A stretch of DNA of 48,598 nucleotides from Pedobacter borealis DSM 19626 (GTDB lineage Bacteria > Bacteroidota > Bacteroidia > Sphingobacteriales > Sphingobacteriaceae): NCBI RefSeq assembly GCF_000708285.2, contig NZ_JAUG01000027.1, positions 1 to 48,598 on the forward strand, in the 5' to 3' direction. The notes under the pieces are model-generated. The model saw only the letters and a program-made list of their open reading frames with translations. It did not search any database and was not told where the DNA came from. Below are positions 25,971 through 34,549 of this stretch, piece by piece (the stretch's first letter is position 1; every line of letters starts with the position of its first letter). The position numbers and the translations under genes are program-made.

Positions 25971-26566
25971 TCAAAAGGAAAATATAAAAGCTATTTCTAT
26001 TATCACTGTATTTCACCGTGCCGATTTAGAATTAATGCAATAAAAGCAAATAAGGTTTTTGAACAAGGATTGTCTAACCTCAAACCTATTGATGGTATGC
26101 TAGATCTGTATGAGGATGCTATCAGGTATAATTTCGAAGCAATGGTGAAAGGCAGTTCTGAGAAGAAACGGATAACCAAAATGGATGTGGAGGCACTAAA
26201 CAATAAGATAGATAAAATAAGAGGGCTATTGATTAATGACCAAATCTCCCCTGAAGATTATGGTGTTATCAAAAAGCAGTTGGAAGAAAAGATCTACAAT
26301 TTAAAGAAAAATCTAAATTCTTTTGATAAAAAACAGGATGATTTAAATAACCTTATCAAAAATTTATCGAACACCCTTTTAAACATTGAGAAAGCATATT
26401 TTGAGGCTGAAATAGCCCTGAAAAGTGAAATTATAGCAACAATTTTCCCCGAAAAATTAGTACATCATGAGGATGGTTGTCGAACACCTAGATTGAATGA
26501 AGATGTTGGGTTATTTGTCTGATTAACAGCGAGTCGCGTAAAATAAAAACGAGACAAACCGCTTAA
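25971..26566 (+). pseudogene. C-terminal part of a serine site-specific recombinase, frameshifted
   Basis: From about 25971 the frame reads SKGKYKSYFYYHCISPCRF, the zinc-ribbon end of large serine recombinases. The coiled-coil C-terminal region follows (about 26040-26450), then FPEKLVHHEDGCRTPRLNE. The annotated frame ends early at 26522 (VGLFV). One base earlier in register, the sequence continues as ICLINSESRKIKTRQTA to TAA at 26564-26566, the expected ending, so one base has been lost near 26509-26513. The catalytic domain is missing. The open part from ATG 26070 is 150 codons. It lies beside tRNA-Arg, a typical integration setting. Confidence 0.82.
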
Positions 26567-26582
26567 AAACTGATTTGTCTCG
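26540..26582 (-). terminator. Terminator of tRNA-Arg
   Basis: The 9-bp arms CGAGACAAA and TTTGTCTCG lie directly past the 3' end of the tRNA (minus strand). They are followed on that strand by TTTTTATTTT. The hairpin overlaps the ancestral C-terminal codons of the recombinase remnant on the other strand. Confidence 0.8.
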
Positions 26583-26587
26583 TGAGG

Positions 26588-26659
26588 TGCTCCCGACGAG
26601 ATTCGAACTCATATCGATGGTACCGGAAACCATAATTCTATCCATTGAACTACGGGAGC
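26588..26659 (-). tRNA. tRNA-Arg (anticodon CCG)
   Basis: The minus strand folds as a 72-nt cloverleaf. Acceptor GCTCCCG pairs with CGGGAGC, with discriminator A. The anticodon arm is ATGGT-TTCCGGT-ACCAT with CCG at positions 34-36, and the T-arm loop is TTCGAAT. CCA is not encoded. A -7 box lies 9 bp upstream and a strong terminator follows. The serine-recombinase remnant on its 3' side suggests past use as an integration target. Confidence 0.93.
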
Positions 26660-26668
26660 ATAAGGCTG

Positions 26669-26676
26669 CAAATATA
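26669..26676 (-). promoter_or_regulatory. -7 box of tRNA-Arg
   Basis: On the minus strand TATATTTG matches TAnnTTTG exactly, 9 bp before the first tRNA base. TTTG-like words lie upstream, but none at ideal spacing. Confidence 0.5.
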
Positions 26677-26954
26677 GAAAAATCAAAATCATTTCATTAC
26701 AAAAACAAGTCTATTTTTAATCTGTAAGTTCATATCAAAATTAACTTCCTGCTGTTGAGATATTTTTTATGTTAAAAAATGATTAAATCATAAAGCAACG
26801 GGCTGCTTTATTGAGTTTATTCCCCTTTATTTTTAATTTAAGAAACCTTTCTGGCTAATTTTAAACCTACACCGTTGGCTTTTTAAGAAATAAAAATGCA
26901 CCTTTGCGAACCGTTAATAGAGGTTTAGGCATGTAATAAATTAGATTGTATTTT

Positions 26955-28331
26955 ATGGAAGAATTGGTTGTGGAAGAGATTCAGGAACTGCTTGAAAAAG
27001 AAAATGATAAGGCTTTAAAGCAATATCTCGATCAACTGAATATTTCGGATGTTGAAGAACTGATTGATGAACTTCCACAATATGCAGCCAAATTTATCGA
27101 AACCCTATCCCTTAACAGGGCGGTAAACGTTTTTCGGATTCTGGATTTTCCTACGCAAGAGCGTATCATTAAAAAACTTTCGGGCAATAAACTCAATCAG
27201 ATTATCAAAGATCTGCCACCCGATGACCGTACAGCACTTTTTAGCGAGTTAAAAGGCGATGTGGTAAAAAAAATGATTACGCTTTTACCACCCGAAGAAC
27301 GTAAAGAATCGCTTGCACTTTTAGGCTACAAAGAAGATAGTATTGGACGTTTAATGACACCCGATTACATCGCCGTAAAACCCGAATGGTCTATCACCAG
27401 GGTTTTGGCGCACATCAGGCGCTATGGAAAAAACTCCGAAACCATTGATGTAGTATATGTGATCGATAAAGAAGGAGTACTGTTGGATGATATTAGGATC
27501 CGTGAGGTTTTACTGGCCGATCCTGAAGCAATTATTGGCGAACTTACCGATAAACGTTTTATTGCCCTAAAAGCAAACGACCCTCAGGAAGATGCAATCA
27601 ATATCTTCAGGATGAACAACCGTGTGGCTTTACCCGTAGTGGATGAAAATAACATTCTTTTAGGTATTGTTACCGTTGATGATATTTTGTGGATTGCAAA
27701 TGAGGAATATACAGAAGATATGCACAAAATTGGGGGTACTGAGGCTTTGGATGAACCTTATCTCGATATCCCAATCCTAAAACTGGTTAAAAAACGTGCA
27801 GGATGGTTAATCGTACTCTTTTTAGGCGAAATGTTAACCGCAACAGCCATGCAACACTTCGAAATTGAACTTGAAAAAGCAGTAGTATTATCGCTTTTTA
27901 TTCCATTGATTATGAGTAGCGGGGGTAACAGTGGTTCTCAGGCCTCAACATTAATTATTCAGGCTATGGCCTTAGGCGAAGTAACCATCGCTGAATGGTG
28001 GCGCGTGATGCGCCGGGAGCTCGTTTCGGGAGCCTTGCTGGGTATTATTTTAGGCACAATTGGTTTTATCCGCATTGTAACCTGGCAAGAGTTGCACCTT
28101 TACAACTATGGCCCGCATTGGTTTTTAATTGCGGCTACCATATTTTTTACCCTTGTTGGCATTGTATTATGGGGCAGTTTAATCGGTTCGATGATGCCAA
28201 TTATTTTGAAAAAACTGAAACTCGATCCAGCAACCTCATCAGCACCATTTGTAGCTACTATGGTAGATGTTACCGGAATTGTAATCTATTTCAGTGTTGC
28301 CGTATTAATTTTAAAAGGCGTTTTACTCTAA
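26955..28331 (+). CDS. mgtE: Magnesium transporter MgtE
   Basis: The 458-residue protein has the full MgtE architecture: helical N domain (about 5-125, with LPPDDRTALFSEL), a pair of CBS domains (about 130-255, with DSIGRLMTPDYIAV and NRVALPVVDENNILLGIVTVDDIL in separate halves) and a five-helix membrane domain (about 280-455). The membrane domain carries the signature SSGGNSGSQASTLIIQALA-like segment near residue 318. It imports Mg2+ and is gated by Mg2+ binding to the N and CBS domains. The frame opens at TTG 26946, but ATG 26955 gives the natural MEELVVEEIQ start. Confidence 0.95.
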   Translation: MEELVVEEIQELLEKENDKALKQYLDQLNISDVEELIDELPQYAAKFIETLSLNRAVNVFRILDFPTQERIIKKLSGNKLNQIIKDLPPDDRTALFSELKGDVVKKMITLLPPEERKESLALLGYKEDSIGRLMTPDYIAVKPEWSITRVLAHIRRYGKNSETIDVVYVIDKEGVLLDDIRIREVLLADPEAIIGELTDKRFIALKANDPQEDAINIFRMNNRVALPVVDENNILLGIVTVDDILWIANEEYTEDMHKIGGTEALDEPYLDIPILKLVKKRAGWLIVLFLGEMLTATAMQHFEIELEKAVVLSLFIPLIMSSGGNSGSQASTLIIQAMALGEVTIAEWWRVMRRELVSGALLGIILGTIGFIRIVTWQELHLYNYGPHWFLIAATIFFTLVGIVLWGSLIGSMMPIILKKLKLDPATSSAPFVATMVDVTGIVIYFSVAVLILKGVLL

Positions 28332-28340
28332 ATCTAAATC

Positions 28341-28956
28341 ATGCAAAAGTAAAATTACCACACTTTTTACCGATATCGGTGGCGTTTTATTAACCAATGG
28401 CTGGGACAGGCATGCAAGAGACGAAGCTTCTGTGCTTTTTAACCTCGACTCTGTTGATCTCGAAGAACGCCATCACCTTACCTTCGATACCTATGAAGTG
28501 GGTAAATTAACGCTTGATGAATATTTGGAGCGTATCGTTTTCTTCGAAGAACGGAATTTTAGCTACGATGATTTTAAGGAGTTTATGTTCAAAAAATCAC
28601 TTCCTTACCCCAAAATGATTCAGTTGATCTGCGATTTAAAAAAGAAATACAACCTTAAAGTAGCCGTAATCAGCAACGAAGGCAGAGAATTGAACCAATA
28701 TCGCATCAATACTTTTAAACTGAACGAATTTGTCGATTTTTTCGTGTCATCTAGTTTTGTGCATTTCCGTAAACCCGATGCCGATATTTTTAAGGTAGCA
28801 ATAGATATCTCGCAGAGCGATGTAGAAACGAGTTTATATATCGACGATCGGATGCTCTTCGTACAGGTTGCTGAAGGTTTAGGCTTAAAAGGCATTCATC
28901 ATACCGATTACGAAGATACCAAGGTACAATTGGCCGCTTACGGGTTAGAGGTTTAA
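28341..28956 (+). CDS. HAD-superfamily hydrolase with a disrupted start
   Basis: The protein has HAD motif I LFTDIGGVLLTNGW (codons from about 28363), motif II in KVAVISNEG, the Lys of HFRKPDADIF (motif III) and DDR in YIDDRMLF (motif IV). The cap region lies in between; about 200 residues. The only initiator able to include motif I is ATG 28341, but it is out of frame: ATG CAA AAG TAA. Reading one base later (AGT AAA ATT ACC ACA) gives the HAD frame. The first normal in-frame initiator is GTG 28432 (174 residues), which would delete the catalytic Asp. So either one extra A lies in the AAAA run or an unusual start is used. It follows mgtE by 9 bp. Confidence 0.7.
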
Positions 28957-29009
28957 TTTTGAAGTTATTTCCCGCAGATTTCGCTAATTCCCGCAGAATA
29001 ATTTTTCGT

Positions 29010-29035
29010 GATGTCAGATGTTACCATCTGACATC
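29010..29035. repeat. Perfect 11-bp hairpin
   Basis: GATGTCAGATG, loop TTAC and CATCTGACATC form a perfect stem just past the HAD gene. There is no T-tract on either strand, so it may be a repeat or a processing hairpin rather than a classical terminator. Confidence 0.7.
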
Positions 29036-29130
29036 CTGAAACTACTTTCAATGCAACTTTATTATTAAGTTGTCAAGTTGTCAACTTTCGATTAAATTAA
29101 TGCTGTATGCCAATAGCTAAAATATTTTTT

Positions 29131-29245
29131 TTGAAAAGCAATGGCAGTAGATATTTTAAAGCTTGCTCCCGCTTTTCATTACAAGTCCTCGCTATTGCTG
29201 TGGGCTTTCCATTTTAATCGGGTTTAAATGGCAACTTAGCTGCTA
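29131..29245. repeat. Dispersed repeat family B, copy 1
   Basis: This stretch shares an ordered series of words with 48250-48366: GAAAGCAA-like start, ATTTTAAAG, CCCGCTTTTC-like, AAGTCCTCGCT, GCTGTGGGCTTT and AATCGGGTTTA-like. The two copies are about 115 bp long and visibly diverged. Confidence 0.65.
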
Positions 29246-29335
29246 ATATTTTAGGCTGGGCGCAGTAATATAATTCCGTTTTTTTGTGCCTCAGTGGCTA
29301 AGATTTGAAGAAAGAGTTTGTAAAAATAATTATTT

Positions 29336-29898
29336 GTGGTTAATTAAGTGCTTCGATACGCTTCGACTCCGCTCAGCATGACAATGGTGTAGGTATCCGC
29401 ACTTTCTGTGTCTCCTCCAGCGTTCGTCATCCTGAATTTATTTCAGGATCTTTCACGGTTGATGTTTAGCGTTGTTACCATTTGAGAAATATAAGTTCAT
29501 TTAAGCTTACTGCTTCAAATGGCAGACTGGCTGCCACAAAGAAAAGGAAACAACGACCTTAATTATCTGTGTATACCTGTGGTTAATTAGGTGTTCCAAC
29601 TCCGCTCAGCGTGACAATTGCATAAATTCCATTTAACTATGTTTTCATGATAGAGATCACTTATAATACTTGAAGAGTTGACAACTTTCTGTGCAACTGT
29701 GCCATTAAAGTTGTCAACTCTAATTTAAATAGATTCCGTGTCTCCCTGCCTGAATGACTATGCAGGTTTGGCAAAGACTTGAGAAAAGTGTAAATTAATC
29801 TGTATTATCTGTGGTTAATTAAGCACTTCAATACGCGCTTCGACTCCGCTCAGCGTGACAATCGAGTGGGTATCCGTGCTTTCTATGTCTCCGTGGCA
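29336..29898. repeat. Three copies of dispersed repeat family C
   Basis: Copies start at about 29336, 29579 and 29811. Each begins GTGGTTAATTA and continues into CTCCGCTCAGC and TGACAAT. The first and third also share GGTATCCG, then CTTTCT and TGTCTCC. A partial copy occurs at about 25612-25635 within the chimeric AraC frame. Confidence 0.7.
29675..29720. repeat. 14-bp inverted repeat
   Basis: GAGTTGACAACTTT (29675-29688) and AAAGTTGTCAACTC (29707-29720) are perfect complements around an 18-nt loop. A related word, AAGTTGTCAACTT, occurs at 29075-29087. Confidence 0.75.
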
Positions 29899-29911
29899 AA
29901 AAAGTCTTCAA

Positions 29912-29939
29912 ACAAAAAAAGCCACTCTTTCAAGTGGCT
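29912..29939 (-). terminator. Terminator of ychF
   Basis: On the minus strand AGCCACT, a 6-nt loop, AGTGGCT and then TTTTTTT follow the ychF stop (29986). A second short hairpin (AGTCCCC/GGGGATT-like) lies between the stop and this element. Confidence 0.75.
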
Positions 29940-29958
29940 CTCTATCGTTATGCTTTTT

Positions 29959-31086
<1,128 letters not shown>

Positions 31087-31210
31087 TATTTATTAGTCTT
31101 TATATCTTTAGTTTTTTGGCCATTGGTCCATAGTCTTATAGTCAATAGCCATTGTGTTTCGTTCTCAAGCTTTAGTTTTTTGGTCATCTTCCATCAACCA
31201 TTTACCTTTT

Positions 31211-31265
31211 CCGCCTTCCGCCTTCCGCCTTCCGCCTTCCGCCTTCCGCCTTCCGCCTTCCGCCT
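31211..31265. repeat. Heptanucleotide microsatellite (CCGCCTT)n
   Basis: Seven exact copies of CCGCCTT plus a partial eighth (CCGCCT) lie in the gap between divergent ychF and the DUF5362 gene, 104-158 bp upstream of the latter. The period is 7, so copy-number change would alter spacing, not a reading frame. Confidence 0.95.
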
Positions 31266-31368
31266 AAAATTCCGCGCAAAGATAAGCTTTTAAAACCTTT
31301 ATTTAAACCCTTGCTATTGTATCAAATCTATATTTTATCTAAGTTTAGCCCAAAATAGATAGAGATAA

Positions 31369-31830
31369 ATGGAAGATTTTGAAAATGAAGTGCCCCAGGA
31401 AGTAAAATTGGTTGTTACCGAAGAAATGCGGAGCTATTTTTACGATATGAGTAAATGGGCAAGATTTTTATCAGTTGTGGGTTTTGTTATCTCGGCATTT
31501 TTAACCTTAGGTTCATTTGGAATAGGGGCTGCGGTAACGGCTAATCCAGGGATGCTTAATCAATTGGGGCCATTGGGCGGTATTGGCGCCACAGGTATCA
31601 CCATATTTTACCTGCTGTTGGCTTTGTTCTTTTTTTACCCAAGTTTATTGCTGCTGCGCTTTTCTGCCAAAGTTAAACAAGGGGTTTTGTTCGGCGATCA
31701 GGAAAATTTAAATGATGCCATTGCTCATGTAAAATCGCTCTTTAAATTTTGGGGTGTAATTACCATCGTATTAATAGCCAGTTATTTTCTTTTGCTGTTG
31801 GCAGTACTCGCAGGCGGAGGCATAAAATAA
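31369..31830 (+). CDS. DUF5362-family membrane protein
   Basis: The 153-residue protein has a polar N-terminus (1-30) and three to four membrane helices at about 33-55, 70-103 and 125-150. The block MSKWARFLSVVGFVISAFL and the pattern of a Gly-rich loop followed by LLALFFFYPSLLLLRFS agree with DUF5362 proteins of Bacteroidota. Function unknown. Monocistronic by context, ending at a shared bidirectional terminator. Confidence 0.8.
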   Translation: MEDFENEVPQEVKLVVTEEMRSYFYDMSKWARFLSVVGFVISAFLTLGSFGIGAAVTANPGMLNQLGPLGGIGATGITIFYLLLALFFFYPSLLLLRFSAKVKQGVLFGDQENLNDAIAHVKSLFKFWGVITIVLIASYFLLLLAVLAGGGIK

Positions 31831-31845
31831 AATATTACGCACACG

Positions 31846-31882
31846 AAAAAGCCTCTCAATTTTTAAAATCAGGAGGCTTTTT
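31846..31882. terminator. Bidirectional terminator
   Basis: The 10-bp arms AAAAAGCCTC and GAGGCTTTTT enclose a 17-nt loop between the convergent DUF5362 and DUF3276 genes. T-tracts are present for both directions. Confidence 0.85.
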
Positions 31883-31900
31883 TATTGAAATTATAATTAC

Positions 31901-32224
31901 TTAAAAAGTAAAATCGTCGCTTGCTTTAGTGCTATGTTCTCCATTTTCAGAATATTCATAACGTTTTTCAACCACATCTTGGTGAGTTTTGATGTAATCA
32001 ACAGTTTCATTTAGTCCTTCAGCAAATTTTTCGAAATCTTCTTTGTATAAAAAGATTTTATGTTTTACAAACACACCGTCTTCTAATCTTTTCTTACTCT
32101 CGGTAACTGTTAAATAATAATCACCCGATCTAGTAGCCTTCACGTCGAAGAAATAAGTTCTCTTACCTGCTCTTACTTTCTTTGAAAAAACTTCTTCTCT
32201 TTCCTTGTTGTCGAATTCTCCCAT
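31901..32224 (-). CDS. DUF3276 (PUR-alpha-like) nucleic-acid-binding protein
   Basis: The 107-residue protein starts at ATG 32224 (MGEFDNKEREEVFSKKVRAG); the open frame extends 20 codons further upstream but that part is leader. The PUR-type repeat is visible as RTYFFDVKATRSGDYYLTVTESK, in two blocks, followed by an alpha-helical stretch FLYKEDFEKFAEGLN. Bacterial PUR-domain proteins bind single-stranded DNA or RNA. It ends in an acidic tail. Convergent with the DUF5362 gene. Confidence 0.88.
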   Translation of the reverse strand: MGEFDNKEREEVFSKKVRAGKRTYFFDVKATRSGDYYLTVTESKKRLEDGVFVKHKIFLYKEDFEKFAEGLNETVDYIKTHQDVVEKRYEYSENGEHSTKASDDFTF

Positions 32225-32303
32225 GGTTGGTATTGATGTTGGTTTTTGGTTTCGGTAAATATAAAGCAAATATTTAAAGTTCAAAATACAATTTTAATAC
32301 AAT

Positions 32304-34094
32304 TTAAATAGTTCGGGTTTCCTCCTCCAAAAGTTGGTGGTTATAAAGCTCGGTATAGCTGCCATTTAAACTAAGTAATTCATTGTGTGTGCCTTGTTCA
32401 ATGATTTTGCCATTATCCAGCACCAAAATCTTATCCGCATTTTTAATGGTAGAAATTCTATGGGCAATTAAAATACTTGTTTTTCCATCCATAATTTTAC
32501 CAAGATTTTGTAGTATTTCCTCCTCGGTTTTAGTGTCAACCGCCGAAAGACAATCATCGAATATTAAAATCTTAGGTGATTTAATCAATGCTCTGGCGAT
32601 AGAGACGCGTTGTTTTTGACCTCCAGAGAGGGTTATTCCACGTTCGCCCAGCATGGTTTCGAATTTTTCTTCAAAATCGATAATATTGGTATAAACCGAA
32701 GCATTTTTAGCAGCATTATGCACTTCTTCATCGGTAACCGTATCTAATCCAAAGGCAATATTGTTTTTAATGGTATCCGAAAAGAGGAAAACCTCCTGTG
32801 GTACAAAGCCAATCTGGCTACGATAATCTTTAAGGTTTAAAGCCTTAATGTTTTTTCCATCAATGTCTATAGCGCCATTTTCCACATCATACATCCGCAT
32901 AATCAGGTTGGCCAATGTCGATTTTCCCGACCCTGTTTTCCCGATAATGGCTACAAATTCACCACTATTGATCTCGAAATTCACATCCTTTAAGGCTTCA
33001 ATGCCAGTATCTGGATAGGTAAAACTCACATGATCGAACTTGATTTTACCGCTTAGCTCAATTTCTGCTGTTTCTTTTGATTGGATATCAGATGGGATAT
33101 CTAAAAATTCGTTTATCCTTTTTTGCGATGCAGCAGCCCGCTGGATTAAAGAAGTAACCCAGCCCAGCATGGTTACCGGAAAGGTTAACTGGTTAATGTA
33201 AATGATAAATTCGGCAATATTCCCCGCGGTGATACTGCCATTCATCACCTGGATACCGCCAATGTATATGGTTAAAATGGTACTCAGGCCAATTAATAAA
33301 AGCATAGTAGGGTAAAACAAGGCCGATACCTTAACCAGGCTCATCGAATCTTTTTTATAATCGTTGCTCTGGATGGAGAACATGTTTCTGGTATAATCTT
33401 CGCGAACGTATGATTTAATGATCCGGATACCCGAAAAACGCTCCTGCACAAAACTCGAAAGATCCGACAAACGTTCCTGTATCTTCCCGCTTTTTTTAAA
33501 GATCAAAGTGTTTACGTAGTAAATGATCACCACCAGGAAAGGAAGTGGTAGTAAGCAATAAATGGCCAGTTTAGCATTTACATCAAACATCGACCAGATA
33601 ATAAGCACCGATAAAACAAAAGTGTTAATGGTGTACATAATCGCCGGACCAACATACATTCTTACCCGGTTAACATCTTCTGTAGCACGGTTCATTAAGT
33701 CGCCAGTGTTATTCCGGCGGTAAAAACCCAGGCTAAGCTCCTGATAATGCTGGTAGATATCGTTTTTCATATCGAACTCTATATGCCGCGACATTAAAAT
33801 AATGGTTTGGCGCATAAAGAACAGAAAAAGCCCCCGCAATAAATAAAGTGCAATAACCAGCAAACCAAAAAATAGAAGATTGCTGCTAAATATATCGTAA
33901 ATTATAGCCTGGCGATCGAAACCGTAAAAGAGATTAAATACCTGAATGTTTTCGGTAATCAGGTCAACCGCATAACCAATTACCTGGGCTGGCACTACAC
34001 CAAAAATATTAGAAATTACCACGAAAATACTTCCAGGTATGATCCACCATTTGTATTTAAGAAAGTATTTGTTTAATCGGCTTAAATGTTTCAT
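32304..34094 (-). CDS. ABC exporter (permease-ATPase fusion, MsbA-like)
   Basis: The 596-residue half-transporter from ATG 34094 (the frame opens at TTG 34103) has an ABC_membrane domain with six helices at about 15-310. Its nucleotide-binding domain carries Walker A GKTGSGKST near 378, Q-loop VPQEVFLFS near 421, signature LSGGQKQRVSIARAL near 486, Walker B ILIFDDCLSAVD and the switch His in AHRIST. Works as a homo- or heterodimer in the inner membrane. The cargo is unknown; lipids or drugs are typical of the family. It stands alone, without a partner gene. Confidence 0.92.
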   Translation of the reverse strand: MKHLSRLNKYFLKYKWWIIPGSIFVVISNIFGVVPAQVIGYAVDLITENIQVFNLFYGFDRQAIIYDIFSSNLLFFGLLVIALYLLRGLFLFFMRQTIILMSRHIEFDMKNDIYQHYQELSLGFYRRNNTGDLMNRATEDVNRVRMYVGPAIMYTINTFVLSVLIIWSMFDVNAKLAIYCLLPLPFLVVIIYYVNTLIFKKSGKIQERLSDLSSFVQERFSGIRIIKSYVREDYTRNMFSIQSNDYKKDSMSLVKVSALFYPTMLLLIGLSTILTIYIGGIQVMNGSITAGNIAEFIIYINQLTFPVTMLGWVTSLIQRAAASQKRINEFLDIPSDIQSKETAEIELSGKIKFDHVSFTYPDTGIEALKDVNFEINSGEFVAIIGKTGSGKSTLANLIMRMYDVENGAIDIDGKNIKALNLKDYRSQIGFVPQEVFLFSDTIKNNIAFGLDTVTDEEVHNAAKNASVYTNIIDFEEKFETMLGERGITLSGGQKQRVSIARALIKSPKILIFDDCLSAVDTKTEEEILQNLGKIMDGKTSILIAHRISTIKNADKILVLDNGKIIEQGTHNELLSLNGSYTELYNHQLLEEETRTI

Positions 34095-34226
34095 TCCATA
34101 CAAACTTAGCTAATTTTGTTATTTCATGATGCATATTTATCTATTCTGGTCTAAGCTTTAAAAATTAATGACACTTGAGGACGTAAAACAAAAGGTGAAA
34201 ATGTTTTTGCCATAAAAACTTAGAAT

Positions 34227-34339
34227 AAATTAATTCTATTATAGCAGCAACTTCGTCCATATTGTCATCCTGAGGGACGAAGGATCTTTTCGTCGGTTGC
34301 AGATCCTTCGTGCCTCAGGATGACAAATAGAATTAATTT
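34227..34339. repeat. Nested inverted repeats in the spacer upstream of the ABC exporter
   Basis: Inner arms of about 25 nt (34262-34286 and 34302-34326) carry TGTCATCCTGAGG and GAAGGATC and pair except at two positions. Outer 14-bp arms AAATTAATTCTATT (34227-34240) and its complement (34326-34339) pair perfectly. The left side has 21 extra bases between outer and inner arms that the right side lacks. Confidence 0.8.
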
Positions 34340-34347
34340 CTTACGCC

Positions 34348-34371
34348 TTGGTTCGTGTCCTCACGAACCAA
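34348..34371. repeat. Perfect 10-bp hairpin
   Basis: TTGGTTCGTG, loop TCCT and CACGAACCAA. No T-tract follows. It is adjacent to the nested repeat at 34227-34339 and may belong to it. Confidence 0.7.
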
Positions 34372-34517
34372 ACATTAGTGAATTTAACCGCGTTTTTTTA
34401 ATCAATTTATTATAATTCTATAACGTTTTAAAAATCTCAAAGGTTTATTAATTTAGCTACAACCGAATTAATTTTGTTATAGTTTCGTTAAATACGTGTA
34501 ATAATGGTTTTTTATTT

Positions 34518-34525
34518 TAATTTTG
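34518..34525 (+). promoter_or_regulatory. -7 box of the dehydrogenase gene
   Basis: TAATTTTG matches TAnnTTTG exactly, 24 bp before ATG 34550. It covers the alternative TTG start at 34523, which argues against that start. Confidence 0.55.
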
Positions 34526-34549
34526 CAGCAGGTTAGCCGAACGTTCAAT

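Larger units (their letters stand above)
28957..29900. other. Repeat-rich noncoding spacer of about 1 kb
   Basis: No gene is supported. The stretch contains a copy of repeat family A (about 29426-29461), one of family B (about 29131-29245), three copies of family C (about 29336, 29579 and 29811), a perfect 11-bp hairpin (29010-29035) and a 14-bp inverted repeat (29675-29720). It appears to be a landing zone for small intergenic repeats. Confidence 0.7.

Noticed and set aside
25219..26660. Intact genomic island or prophage at the tRNA
   Set aside because: Only a truncated recombinase end remains; there are no structural, replication or transfer genes and no second att-like copy of the tRNA end in the window.
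28341..28356. Programmed +1 frameshift at ATG CAA AAG TAA in the HAD gene
   Set aside because: The arrangement (slow stop after a short codon run) allows it in principle, but re-pairing of the P-site tRNA would be poor. A homopolymer indel or mutation is simpler.
31211..31265. CCGCCTT repeats as a possible CRISPR or direct-repeat array
   Set aside because: The units are contiguous with no spacers; it is a simple microsatellite, and no cas genes are present.
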